A DNA stretch of 64,000 nt from Kiritimatiellia bacterium (GTDB lineage Bacteria; Verrucomicrobiota; Kiritimatiellia; UBA8416; JABMPJ01). This document shows, piece by piece, positions 37,051 through 46,309 of this stretch. How positions within the stretch are numbered: the first letter of the stretch is position 1; each line of letters begins with the position of its first letter. A program made the position numbers and the translations under genes. The notes beneath the pieces are model-generated. The model searched no databases and was not told the DNA's origin. It was given only the letters and a program-made list of their open reading frames with translations. The DNA is taken from positions 1 to 64,000 of the forward strand of contig JASLOA010000008.1 of assembly GCA_030745755.1 (NCBI GenBank), read 5' to 3'.

Positions 37051-39335
37051 TGCGCAATTTCCAGGTTGTCTTCCCATTCCAGCTCGAGAGTCGGATTCCC
37101 GGGATCGGCGTTCCAGTCCTCGACGAATACCTCCACACGGTTGCGGAGCAGGATGCTGGTCATATGCCGTACCTGCTTGCTGCCCACCAGGACAGCCATC
37201 TTCAGATCCAGCGAGCGGAAGCGCTGGAAGATCCCCAGCAGAACAGGCGTATCCGACCGCTTGACTGCTTTGCTCCTGGCGGCTGTCGCGATGGCGGGCT
37301 TGATGGCTTCGTAGATGGCATCGACTGAGTGTTCGATGTTGCCGGCGTCAAAGGCGATCCGGTGTGACACCCCATCTCCGTTAAGCAGAACGGCCTCGCT
37401 CTGTTGGCCTGCATCGCGGAAGAAGAGCACAAAATCGAGTGTTTCGAGCATCTCTTCGATCGTGACGGACGTGGCGTCCTCTGGCGTCTCCTCGGGAGGA
37501 GGCTCCTCTACGATCTCCTCCACGGTCTCTTGCTCGGGTGCGGGCTCCGCAGCGGCCTCGGCTTTCTCCTCGGCTTCCTTCTCCATTTGGGCCTGTTGCG
37601 ATTCGAAAAGCTTGCGGACGGTCTTGTCGAGCAGGTCGAGTGTGCGCGCAAACAGATCGGGGTAGGGGAGCTTCTGCTTCTCGGCAGTGGCGATCCAGCG
37701 ACGATTCAATTCGCCTGTCCAGTCGGCCGCGATCTTCTCAATGGGGCGTCCGGACTCGACATCCTTCTGAAGGCGAGGTGTCCAATCCTTCTCCAGGAGA
37801 TGCAACTGGTTGCCTTGCTCGCGCATGGCGCGGCAGGCGGTGGGGATAAGACGGTTGCAAGTGTCTATGACCTTTCTCTGCGCTTCGTCCAAAAGCCGGC
37901 CTTTCTCGGCAGGGGCCACGATGAGTTCAGCATCCTGCAGCGACAGCCAGGCGTCTTGCAGCTTCTTGACCGCTTGGCAGCGGTCTGCAACCCAAATGGC
38001 CTCAACAGCTTCAGGAGTAAGGGCTTCAAGCGTAGCAGGGAGCGCTCCAAATGCAGCGCGCAACTGGTCCTGCGCAACGCGCTCTCGTATCTCGGGCAGC
38101 ATACGGTCAAGCTGTTGGGCAACCTGGCCGCTTACAGACGTGGCAAGGCGGGCATTCCCGGTGAGCAGATCACGGATGCGGGTAAGGAAGGCACTGTCAT
38201 CGCGCCGCCCGGCGCGAGTGGCGAGCTGTTCTGAGAACCATGGTGTGAGATCAGACGTGTAGCGGCTGAGGAGCTGTGTCCGGCTCTGTTTCTGGTTGCG
38301 GTGGGCCGCAAGATCAGATCGTATTGTCGACTCAACGGCGGCGGTCTCCAGGGGGATGTCGTTGCTGCGGCGGATAGCGGCATCAAGGCGTTCTTCTTCC
38401 AGCACGCCAGCCATGCGGTCTGCTTCCTGACGGATCACGGTAAGCGGGCCATAGATGGTGGCACGTTCGTCCGGGAGATTGCGCATCTCTTCGACTTGCA
38501 GTGCTTGGATGGCCGTCTCTGTGGCTTTCTGCAGCGAGCCACGTATGCCTTTGGCGTCAATCGCGTGGTCAGGCAGTGTCTTGGCCGCCTTGCTGAGCGA
38601 CGTGAGTTGGTGGTTGTACTGCGTTCTGACCTCGCCAATGACCCGCTGCGCGGCTTCGCGCGTGCTGTGCTGGACCTCTTTGAAGAGCGGCCGATCCGCA
38701 GGCGCGGCGAAAGAAGAAAGCCAGTCGGTTAGGCCGTCCAGATCCGCCGACTGTGGAGGATGATGCCCGGTGCTACCTGCGAGTGTTGTCAGACGTGCGT
38801 CCAGTTCCTTCTCGGTTGGCATGCGGATAAGCCCTTTCAGCTCATCCCGTTGAAGGGCGACGCTCTGCCTGCGGGCCTGGCTGAAGGCGCTATCAATGCT
38901 GCGGGCCGCGAAGGCGTCGGCCTCGGTCCTGGCACGCCGGGTCCAGTCATCGCCCAGCAGAGCTGCCACGTCCTCCCGTTTCAGGGGCAGGGCCGAGTGC
39001 TCGCGGGCGCGGGCGACGGCATCGTCGATGCGGCGGTCGAGGGCGCGCAGGCGCTCATCAACGAGATGTTTGAGACAGATGGTGCGGCTGGCCTTGGGGT
39101 CGCCATGCGCCTTGACGTCCTTGCGCATGCGGGCGCCGAGCTCCGCCACCAGCTCACGTTCGCCGTCTTCGGTGGTGACGGGTGCGGCCTGCAGAGAGTC
39201 TACGATCTTCTGTGCTGCGGCACGCACGGCAAGCTGGCGCTTGGCGCGTTCACGTGCACTTACGTGGGGCTCCTCGCCGGGCGCTACGGAGCTGATGCAT
39301 GTCATGAGGGCCAGTATGATGGCGATACGCTTCAT
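37047..39335 (-). CDS. Large secreted helical/coiled-coil protein of unknown function
   Basis: A 762-residue protein with a signal peptide (MKRIAIILALMTCISSVAPG) and no lipobox. Most of the chain is highly charged and helical, with heptad-like stretches, for example around residues 90-170, 250-350 and 470-560. An acidic Glu/Pro-rich linker (about 590-640; EEIVEEPPPEETPED) follows, and then a compact C-terminal domain of about 115 residues (LDFVLFFRDAGQQSEAVLL; VLVGSKQVRHMTSILLRNRV). I do not recognise a family. The start overlaps the stop of the ExbD-like gene (ATGA) and it has GGAGAGGGAT upstream. Position and topology suggest a periplasmic partner for the membrane pair. Confidence 0.8.
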   Translation of the reverse strand: MKRIAIILALMTCISSVAPGEEPHVSARERAKRQLAVRAAAQKIVDSLQAAPVTTEDGERELVAELGARMRKDVKAHGDPKASRTICLKHLVDERLRALDRRIDDAVARAREHSALPLKREDVAALLGDDWTRRARTEADAFAARSIDSAFSQARRQSVALQRDELKGLIRMPTEKELDARLTTLAGSTGHHPPQSADLDGLTDWLSSFAAPADRPLFKEVQHSTREAAQRVIGEVRTQYNHQLTSLSKAAKTLPDHAIDAKGIRGSLQKATETAIQALQVEEMRNLPDERATIYGPLTVIRQEADRMAGVLEEERLDAAIRRSNDIPLETAAVESTIRSDLAAHRNQKQSRTQLLSRYTSDLTPWFSEQLATRAGRRDDSAFLTRIRDLLTGNARLATSVSGQVAQQLDRMLPEIRERVAQDQLRAAFGALPATLEALTPEAVEAIWVADRCQAVKKLQDAWLSLQDAELIVAPAEKGRLLDEAQRKVIDTCNRLIPTACRAMREQGNQLHLLEKDWTPRLQKDVESGRPIEKIAADWTGELNRRWIATAEKQKLPYPDLFARTLDLLDKTVRKLFESQQAQMEKEAEEKAEAAAEPAPEQETVEEIVEEPPPEETPEDATSVTIEEMLETLDFVLFFRDAGQQSEAVLLNGDGVSHRIAFDAGNIEHSVDAIYEAIKPAIATAARSKAVKRSDTPVLLGIFQRFRSLDLKMAVLVGSKQVRHMTSILLRNRVEVFVEDWNADPGNPTLELEWEDNLEIAQ

Positions 39336-40072
39336 GGTGATCCCTCTCCTTTTCCGTACTCGGCGCGTACGGACGCGACAAGCGGATAGCCGCGCTTGTC
39401 GAGTTCAGATGCGATGTGCTGCAGTTGGGAGCGCGCATCAGCAGCACCGGCCTGGTCGGCCAGCGGCAGGCGGGCGGCGACATGGCCAACGGTTTCCCAG
39501 TGCAGACCCGCAATACGATCACTCCATTGGGCCAGTCTTTGGGCAATGTAGTCTTCAGCGTAGGCGGCTTCCGGGCTCCCTGGTTCCAGTGTGAAATCGG
39601 CCTCCGGGACGAGCCTGGCTACCGCGTCGGGGGTACCGGCGGTCTGAGTGGCAAGTGCGGCACTGAGAATGCTCCGCTGCAGGCGCTCGTGATCGTCTAG
39701 CTCCCCGGCCTTGCGACAGAGCTGACTGAAACGCGGATCCTCCGGCCAGGCGTCGGCAAAGACCACATGCGAGAAGTCAGGGAAGAGCGCCAGGTTCGCC
39801 TCACGCTCCCACGCATCGATCTCCCGATCAATACGCAGAATGACCTGCTGTTTCCATAGCTCCATGACGGCGGGTCCCGTATCCTGTTGCGCCATCATGC
39901 TGTGCGCCACCATCGTGAGACGGGTCGTGATGGCCAGGATGAGAATCAGGGGCAACGCAATCTGCACGAGGACATCGTTCGGACTGTGTGTGTAGAGCTG
40001 CGTCTGCGACCGATTGACCAGGGCATCTATCTGTCGCGCCGCACGCCTGGCGTTGTAGCCTGTCTTAGCCAC
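39332..40072 (-). CDS. ExbD/MotB-like single-span membrane protein
   Basis: A 246-residue protein: a short basic cytosolic N-terminus, one membrane span (residues about 34-55, VLVQIALPLILILAITTRL) with an aspartate at its cytosolic edge (D33, in SPNDVL), and a periplasmic domain of about 190 residues. An Asp at the start of the single span is the proton-site arrangement of MotB, ExbD and TolR. No OmpA-like peptidoglycan domain is recognised. I place the start at GTG 40072: AGGAGG lies 8 bp upstream, and this gives an 8-bp overlap with the upstream gene. The longer frame from 40183 would overlap by over 100 bp. Confidence 0.65.
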   Translation of the reverse strand: MAKTGYNARRAARQIDALVNRSQTQLYTHSPNDVLVQIALPLILILAITTRLTMVAHSMMAQQDTGPAVMELWKQQVILRIDREIDAWEREANLALFPDFSHVVFADAWPEDPRFSQLCRKAGELDDHERLQRSILSAALATQTAGTPDAVARLVPEADFTLEPGSPEAAYAEDYIAQRLAQWSDRIAGLHWETVGHVAARLPLADQAGAADARSQLQHIASELDKRGYPLVASVRAEYGKGEGSP

Positions 40073-41174
40073 GGGAGCTGCCTCCTGCAAACGTGGCGAA
40101 TGCTTTGCGTAGCTGACTACGTTCACTGTCGGCGGCAGCGGATTCATCCTCGACCGCTTTGCGCAGGGCGGTGAGCTGTTCAACCGACTCGCGCCGTTCA
40201 GACCGGACCTCGGATAGCAGCTCGCCGAGGAGTTCGGCGACGCGCGTTTCTGTCTGAATCATGCTTTCAAGCAGGCCGGCAGCCTGGTCGAAACGTTGAC
40301 CTGTCTGGCTGACGTTCTCCGCAATGCCGTCCAGCTTCTCTAGCTGCGCGACACCATCGCGCTGTCCCGCCTCGAGTCGTTCGAGCCCGCTCGCCGCGTT
40401 TGTGATCGCCGAGGTCTGCTCGTTGACGGCGGTCTCCATACCGCGTACGGCGTCCAGCGCTTCGGAGATGGCGTCGGGTTGCAGTCCGGCGCTGAATTCA
40501 CGGCTGGCGGCGCTGAGCGCCTTCAGGTCGCGGGTCAAGTGGTCGATCGTATCGGCCAGGGACCGCTCCTCCTCGACGGGCTCGATGCAGGCGGCGCGCT
40601 CGAAAAGATAGGGCAGCGGCTTGGCGGCCAGGAAAGCGCCAATCAGGCCGATCAGAGAGCTCAGCAGGGCCGTGGCGGTACCGTCCAGCAGACGATCCAG
40701 CACAACAGGGAGTTCTTCGGCGTTTGGCACGCGCTCGGTCATCGCCGACACGCCGCTGACGCTCAGGCCAATCCAGAGCCCATAGAGTGTGCCGGTCAAT
40801 CCCAGCATGACGAGGAAGAAAGGGAAGTGGGCCGGGTAGGGTAGCGCTTCCATGGCATGGATGGATGCGATGTCATCGTGTGGGCGACGGAGAATCCGAA
40901 GGCTCTGTACCAGCGGGAATGCCAGGAGCAGAAGCGGGACAAGCGTGGAGACGGTGCTGAGGTCTCCGGACAGAAACACCAGGATGTGTAGCAGCGTGCC
41001 CGGATTCTCACCGATAAGTCCCGGCCAGGAGGGCAGCACGCCGCGGAGGGCCACCTCCAGGTTGACACACCACGCCATGAACGCGGGGATTGCCAGCAGA
41101 AGAGAAAGAACCGCGACACCGGTCAGGCGTGCGCGGCGTGAATTGACGTCGTCGGTACGGTCATGAGTGCTCAT
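40065..41174 (-). CDS. MotA/TolQ/ExbB-like channel protein with coiled-coil tail
   Basis: A 369-residue membrane protein with hydrophobic segments at about 18-38, 75-92, 117-137 and 166-188. The last two, FPFFLVMLGLTGTLYGLWIG and GTATALLSSLIGLIGAFLAA, match the paired pore helices of the MotA/TolQ/ExbB family. From residue 200 to the end the chain is a long cytosolic coiled coil (for example ETAVNEQTSAITNAASGLER). Such tails are known in ZorA but not in ExbB or TolQ. It is the first gene of the operon and probably forms a proton-driven stator with the next gene product (inference). Confidence 0.7.
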   Translation of the reverse strand: MSTHDRTDDVNSRRARLTGVAVLSLLLAIPAFMAWCVNLEVALRGVLPSWPGLIGENPGTLLHILVFLSGDLSTVSTLVPLLLLAFPLVQSLRILRRPHDDIASIHAMEALPYPAHFPFFLVMLGLTGTLYGLWIGLSVSGVSAMTERVPNAEELPVVLDRLLDGTATALLSSLIGLIGAFLAAKPLPYLFERAACIEPVEEERSLADTIDHLTRDLKALSAASREFSAGLQPDAISEALDAVRGMETAVNEQTSAITNAASGLERLEAGQRDGVAQLEKLDGIAENVSQTGQRFDQAAGLLESMIQTETRVAELLGELLSEVRSERRESVEQLTALRKAVEDESAAADSERSQLRKAFATFAGGSSRG

Positions 41175-41261
41175 GGAGAGATATAATCCTCCCTAGATAT
41201 GGAGAAGTCAAGAAGAGGGGGATGGGTTTGACTTGCTCCACTTTCGTGCCTCGGGTCGAAT

Positions 41262-41338
41262 AGGAGATCCCTCGGCTTCGCTCGGGATGACAACTCCTTA
41301 GCGTTTTGTGTCATGCCGAGCGCAGCCGAGGCATCTCC
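41262..41338. repeat. REP-like palindrome copy 5
   Basis: GAGATCCCTCGGCTTCGCTC then GGGATGACA, and inverted TGTCATGCCGAGCGCAGCCG then AGGCATCTCC. It lies in the gap between the PLD gene and the stator-like operon. Confidence 0.88.
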
Positions 41339-41389
41339 GCCGCACTATACGCACATGACGCCGTTCCTCTTGGCAAAACGTGATCGACC

Positions 41390-43306
41390 CTAGAACAGCG
41401 GTTGTACCGGACTGGTGATGGTCTTGAGCAGACGCGCCATGATCTCTTTGCCCATGAGATCGTCGCAAGCGCCGGGGAAGTTGCCGGCCTCCTTGTAGCA
41501 GTCGTAGAAATCCGCATGGTAGGGCGGAACGGCGGGACGGTTCTTGCGGAGGGCGAAGCTGGTGGTGTTGCGAATGGGCCAGATGTCGACCGGTGTGTGG
41601 CGGAGCGTGCCTTCCACAAGGCGGTTGACGTCATCCAGGCTCAGCGGCATGCGCCGCTTGTTGATGACCCAGCTATTGCGGGGCAGGCAATCGCGCAGGA
41701 TGTCGTTGCGTACCCAGGTGGCCACGACGGGGTCGTCGATCAGCAGGCCCATCTCGGTGTTGAGATTGGCCGAACGCGGATCGAGGTTGTAGGTGCCGAT
41801 GAATGTATGCTGCTGGTCAATGACGAGCGTCTTGGCGTGGATGCAGAGATGGGGCGCCTGCTTCGCTCCCTCGGCCTCGCCTCGTGCCTTCATTTCAGGG
41901 AACTGCGGGAACACATTCAGCAGATCGGTCGGACGCGGCTTGTACTCGTAGATCTCGGCCCCAACATCCTCAATATAGGAAGAACGGAGCCTGTAGTTGG
42001 CCGAGTAGGCAATCGTATTATCTGTAGCTGCAAAGCTGTTCGAGGAGATGATGATGCGCATGTTCTTATTGCGTTTCTTCATTCCCCTAAAGAGGCGCCG
42101 CATCTTGCGATCGAGTACGAGGTAGGGTGACTGTATAACCAGGCCTGACTCAGCCAACTGAAGGGCCTCTCCCAACTGCTCTGTTATCCTCCCGCCTCCC
42201 GAAAAGAAGAAGAACTTGCGGTTTTTGCCGGGCTTGTCGGCCAGGAATACGACGCGCGTCGGTTTGACAAGGCGCTTGGCAAATACATCCCGGATATACT
42301 CGTGGTTTGTGGCGAGTCGCTCGACCGTATCGAACCGGTCATCCAGTCGAAATTCCTCCCTTGTTTCGGGGCGCTTGAAATTGCCTTTGTCTATGGCTTT
42401 CTGGACATCACGAAGCTTGCGACTTGGGACAGACTGTTTGTATTCCCAGAACTGATCGAAGGAGACCTTCATGTCTGCAGCCACCGGACCCAGTATCAGC
42501 ACATCGCGATCCTTGAAGTTCATGCCGGTGCTGAAATCGTAGTAGCTGTTCTCAATGTTGCGCCCGCCCGTGATGGCCAACAGGTCGTCCACCAGGAAGA
42601 GCTTGTTGTGCATGCGCTGGTTGGTGCGATTCGGGATGAGTCCGTCGACTATCTCCTGCAACTTGGAGGGGTTCATGCGGTTGGCCACGGGACGGTAGTG
42701 CCTGAACTCTATATTCGGGTGTACGGTCGCCAGGAATGCGGCGGCGTCCGTGTTGTGAGCCGACACCATGTGATCGGCAATGACACGGACCTTGACCCCC
42801 CGTTTGGCGGCCTGGATGAACTCGTATGCGAAGAGGCGACCGACTTCGTCATCATTGAAGATGAAGGTCTGCACATCAATGCTCTTCTGCGCATTGCGGA
42901 TGAGGTGAAGACGCAGGATGAGGGCGTTGATTCCGCTGTTGATCACGCAGACATAATTGCTTTCGGACGCCTCCTTGCCTTCGTGGAGCCCCAGCACGGC
43001 ACGTTTGACGAAGGGATGCAGCGGAGACACACGGCTGATCGGTTTGTGGGCAGGCCGGCGACGCTCAATCGGTTGCCGAAGTGCTGGGGATGCCTTGGGC
43101 TTCGGGCTGGGCTTGGGAGTAGAGGAAGGCGCTGGTTCCTTGTCCGGGGCCGTGACTTCGGGCGTCTTCGCCGGGCCATCAAACGTGTTGGCTTCAGCCT
43201 TGTCCTTCTCAAGCCACTCTTTGAACCCCTGTCCGTTCGCACAGGGAGAGACGGCAAGAGCCACAATCATCAAGACACAAACGGATCTACCTGGGGAATG
43301 CATCAT
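41390..43306 (-). CDS. Phospholipase D-family protein (cardiolipin synthase ClsC-like)
   Basis: A 638-residue secreted or membrane-anchored protein: signal peptide (VCVLMIVALAVSPCANG), a Pro/Lys-rich linker to about residue 95, then two PLD domains, each with an HxKx4D motif (HNKLFLVDD with GGRN behind it, and HAKTLVIDQQ followed by GTYNLDPRS). The periplasmic location and the C-terminal arrangement resemble YmdC/ClsC-type enzymes that make cardiolipin or remodel phospholipids. ATG 43306 is chosen because AGGAGG lies 6 bp upstream; the frame begins 23 codons earlier without a signal. Confidence 0.88.
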   Translation of the reverse strand: MMHSPGRSVCVLMIVALAVSPCANGQGFKEWLEKDKAEANTFDGPAKTPEVTAPDKEPAPSSTPKPSPKPKASPALRQPIERRRPAHKPISRVSPLHPFVKRAVLGLHEGKEASESNYVCVINSGINALILRLHLIRNAQKSIDVQTFIFNDDEVGRLFAYEFIQAAKRGVKVRVIADHMVSAHNTDAAAFLATVHPNIEFRHYRPVANRMNPSKLQEIVDGLIPNRTNQRMHNKLFLVDDLLAITGGRNIENSYYDFSTGMNFKDRDVLILGPVAADMKVSFDQFWEYKQSVPSRKLRDVQKAIDKGNFKRPETREEFRLDDRFDTVERLATNHEYIRDVFAKRLVKPTRVVFLADKPGKNRKFFFFSGGGRITEQLGEALQLAESGLVIQSPYLVLDRKMRRLFRGMKKRNKNMRIIISSNSFAATDNTIAYSANYRLRSSYIEDVGAEIYEYKPRPTDLLNVFPQFPEMKARGEAEGAKQAPHLCIHAKTLVIDQQHTFIGTYNLDPRSANLNTEMGLLIDDPVVATWVRNDILRDCLPRNSWVINKRRMPLSLDDVNRLVEGTLRHTPVDIWPIRNTTSFALRKNRPAVPPYHADFYDCYKEAGNFPGACDDLMGKEIMARLLKTITSPVQPLF

Positions 43307-43394
43307 GTCAGTCCTCCTCACCGCATTGTGCCGCGTATGCCCGGTCCGGGCAAGTGTTTCGTGGAGGATGCACATCAGCCTAAATCAGAAAAGG

Positions 43395-45191
43395 CTAAAT
43401 CTCGCCGCTGCGCAGGCAGGCTATGCGGCGGTTGTCAGTGGTTTCAAGCGCGGGCATCATCTGGCGACACGCATTAACGGCATGCGGACAGCGCGGATGG
43501 AAGCGGCAGCCGGAGGGCGGATTGGCGGGCGAGGGGACATCGCCGGGCAACACGATGCGTTTGCGACCGTCCTTCTCGATGCGCGGCACGGCACTGATCA
43601 GGGCGCGGGTGTAGGGATGCTGCGGTTCATCGATAACGTCGCGTGTCGGACCGGTCTCGACGATCTGCCCCAGGTACATCACGGCGATTCGATCGGAGAC
43701 CTGCCGCACAACCGCTATATCATGCGAAATGAAGAGATAGGATAGCCCGAACTCAGCCTTCAGATCATCCAGCAGGTCGAGGATCTTCGCCTGTACGGAG
43801 ACATCCAACGAACTGGTGGCTTCATCGCAGATGACGAGGTCCGGTTCGACCGCAAGGGCGCGGGCAATGCCGATGCGTTGACGCTGTCCACCGGAGAACT
43901 CATGGGGGTAGCGGTCGAGGATATCGCCTTCCATACCGACGCGCTCCAACATGGCCGCTGCGCGGCTGGTCCGGTCGGCGGGCATGCCGATACCGTGCGT
44001 GCGCATGCCCTCCACGATGGTCGCGCCGATGCGCATGCGTGGGTTAAGACTCGAGAAGGGGTCCTGAAAGATCATCTGGATACGCTGCCTGAACGGCTGC
44101 AGGCCCTTGCGCTTCAGATCAGCCAGTTCATGACCGTCAAACCGGATACTCCCGGTTGTGGGGTCGACCAGGCGGTTGATGCACTTCCCGACGGTTGTCT
44201 TACCACAGCCGGACTCTCCGACGATGGCGAATGTCTCTCCTCGCCGGATATCGATGTCGAGTCCGTCAACCGCGCGGACATGGCCAACGGCTCTCTGAAA
44301 CAGTCCTTTGCGGATGGGGAAGTGTTGCTTCAGGTTGGAGACCTGGAGGAGTTCTTGGTTCTGAGTGTTGAGTTCAGAGTGGGGCGTTGGGCCGGCCATC
44401 GAGGGAACGGCGTCGAGGAGGAGTTTTGTGTAGTCGTGCTGGGGGGAGGCGAAGAGCTTGTCGGGGGGTGCCTCTTCAACGAGCTTGCCGTCCAGCATGA
44501 CGCCGATGCGGTCGGCGTTCTCGGCTACGACGCCCATGTTGTGGGTGATGAGGAGAATCGCGGTGCCGAGGTCGGACTGCAGGGCGGCCATGAGCTCGAG
44601 GATCTGTGACTGGATGGTGACGTCCAGTGCGGTTGTCGGTTCGTCGGCTATGAGGATCTTGGGGCGACAGGCCAGCGCCATCGCGATCATGACGCGCTGA
44701 CGCATGCCGCCCGAAAGCTGGTGCGGGAAGTCGCGCAGGCGCTGGTCGGGGTCTGCGATGCCAACATGATCCAGCATATCGAGGGCCACACGCTCCGCCT
44801 TGTCGCCTCGCAAGCCCTGGTGCAGCTTGATCACCTCAACCAGCTGGTTACCGATGGTAAAGACCGGGTTCAGCGCCGTCATGGGTTCCTGGAAAATCAT
44901 CGAGATGTCATTGCCGCGAATGCCGCGCATCTCGACCGGCGGCAGCCCCACAAGCTCACGTCCCTCGAACGTGATCGACCCGCCTGCAATGAAGCCGGCC
45001 GGCCGCGGCACAAGCTGCATCACGGAGAGCGCGGTCATGGACTTGCCGGAGCCCGATTCACCCACGAGCGCATACGTCTCGCCCTCGCGCAGCTCAAACG
45101 AGACCCCATCCACCGCCCGCACCAACCCCTCGGGCGTATTGAAATGCGTCCGGAGATCGCGGATGGTCAAGATGGTTGATGGAGTGCTCAT
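43395..45191 (-). CDS. Fused double ATPase of a peptide ABC transporter (YejF/OppDF-like)
   Basis: A 598-residue protein with two complete ABC domains. Domain 1: Walker [14 protein letters not shown]-loop [11 protein letters not shown], signature LSGGMRQRV, Walker B ILIADEPT. Domain 2: [50 protein letters not shown], with the oligopeptide-transporter C-terminal motif [14 protein letters not shown]. Fusion of D and F subunits is the YejF arrangement. ATG 45191 overlaps the permease stop (ATGA); 54 further upstream codons lie in the permease gene and are not used. Confidence 0.95.
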   Translation of the reverse strand: MSTPSTILTIRDLRTHFNTPEGLVRAVDGVSFELREGETYALVGESGSGKSMTALSVMQLVPRPAGFIAGGSITFEGRELVGLPPVEMRGIRGNDISMIFQEPMTALNPVFTIGNQLVEVIKLHQGLRGDKAERVALDMLDHVGIADPDQRLRDFPHQLSGGMRQRVMIAMALACRPKILIADEPTTALDVTIQSQILELMAALQSDLGTAILLITHNMGVVAENADRIGVMLDGKLVEEAPPDKLFASPQHDYTKLLLDAVPSMAGPTPHSELNTQNQELLQVSNLKQHFPIRKGLFQRAVGHVRAVDGLDIDIRRGETFAIVGESGCGKTTVGKCINRLVDPTTGSIRFDGHELADLKRKGLQPFRQRIQMIFQDPFSSLNPRMRIGATIVEGMRTHGIGMPADRTSRAAAMLERVGMEGDILDRYPHEFSGGQRQRIGIARALAVEPDLVICDEATSSLDVSVQAKILDLLDDLKAEFGLSYLFISHDIAVVRQVSDRIAVMYLGQIVETGPTRDVIDEPQHPYTRALISAVPRIEKDGRKRIVLPGDVPSPANPPSGCRFHPRCPHAVNACRQMMPALETTDNRRIACLRSGEI

Positions 45192-46309
45192 TCGGTTCTC
45201 AGCCTCGGGTCCAAAGCATCCCTCAGCGCATCCCCAAACAGATTCGCCGGCAAAACCAAACCTACCATAAAGACGAGCGCGGCGATGAGTTTCCACCAGA
45301 TGACCGGGTCGCGCGCGAGTTCCTGTCGGGCATCGTTGATCATGGATCCCCACGAAATGGTGTCTGCGCCGACCCCTATGCCTATATAGGAGAGAACCGC
45401 CTCAGCCAGGACGCGGCCGGAGAAACTGAGCACGGCGGTGATGAGGACGATGTGCATCAGGTTGGGGACGATATGCTGGAACATGATACGGGCGCGGCGG
45501 ACCCCCATGGCCTCGGCGGCCTGCACATACTCCAGCTCGCGCAGCTTGAGCGTCTCGCCGCGCAACACGCGACAGAGTCCGGTCCATGACGTGATACCCA
45601 TGATGATGCAGAGCTGGGGCAGGCCGCGGCCGAAAACGATCATGAACGAGATGATCAGCAGTAGCGATGGGATTGAGGAGAGGACCGTGTAGATGTACTG
45701 GATCAGGTCATCGATCCAGCCGCGGAAGTAGCCGGCGGTGACGCCGAAGAGAATGGCGAAGGGAATCACCAGTAGCGTGGTGAATCCTCCAATGATCATG
45801 CCGGTGCGGATTCCCTTGAGCGAGAGGTAGAGCACATCGTTGCCCACGCGGTCGGTTCCGAGCACATGGCGACGAGGATGCTTCAACGGCGGCTGGCCGC
45901 GCGTGGTCTTTCCCTCGTCGTCGTAGAGCGTCTCCTTTGTGAACTGCGTGGCGGAGAAAGGCGCACTGTAGGTCTTCTCCTCCATGTTGCGCAGCGGGGT
46001 GAGCAGCAGGTCGAGCAGGCTTCGTCCGTCGGAGTCGAAGATCACACGGTTCGTTTCGGGGTGACGGCGCAGGCTGCCGTCACTATTGCGCAGCGGCTGG
46101 TGATAGCCGACACTGTCGAGGACGGCGATGAGCGTGTAGAGCGCGAGGATGGCAAAGCTGACCCGCACGATCCTGCGCCCGAACACCTGGCGCATCGCGC
46201 TGCGCCATACTTCGCGGCGGCTGAGCATCAGTCCGATCCAGACCATGATCCCCACCACGACCGCGACGATCGCGTCTTTCACGTACCAATTGTTGAGCAG
46301 GTTGGTCAC
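45188..46309 (-). CDS. Peptide ABC transporter permease (DppC/YejE-like)
   Basis: A 373-residue inner-membrane permease with a BPD_transp_1 domain: HVLGTDRVGNDVLYLSLKGI, several membrane spans and the EAA loop EYVQAAEAMGVRRARIMFQH, ending in the DppC-type NLFGDALRDALDPRLR. An extra N-terminal span (about 12-28, AIVAVVVGIMVWIGLML) and a large periplasmic insert follow the YejE-like layout. The start is GTG 46309, overlapping the preceding permease stop (GTGA). The longer open frame to 46837 is an out-of-frame shadow of that permease. Confidence 0.9.
   Translation of the reverse strand: MTNLLNNWYVKDAIVAVVVGIMVWIGLMLSRREVWRSAMRQVFGRRIVRVSFAILALYTLIAVLDSVGYHQPLRNSDGSLRRHPETNRVIFDSDGRSLLDLLLTPLRNMEEKTYSAPFSATQFTKETLYDDEGKTTRGQPPLKHPRRHVLGTDRVGNDVLYLSLKGIRTGMIIGGFTTLLVIPFAILFGVTAGYFRGWIDDLIQYIYTVLSSIPSLLLIISFMIVFGRGLPQLCIIMGITSWTGLCRVLRGETLKLRELEYVQAAEAMGVRRARIMFQHIVPNLMHIVLITAVLSFSGRVLAEAVLSYIGIGVGADTISWGSMINDARQELARDPVIWWKLIAALVFMVGLVLPANLFGDALRDALDPRLRTE

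Noticed and set aside
40073-40183. Longer start for the ExbD-like protein at 40183
   Set aside because: It would overlap the channel gene by over 100 bp; AGGAGG precedes GTG 40072 at ideal spacing.
37047-41174. Zorya defence system (ZorAB-like pair)
   Set aside because: The channel has a coiled-coil tail like ZorA, but there is no ZorC, ZorD helicase or ZorE nuclease, the partner lacks an OmpA domain, and the neighbours are envelope genes.
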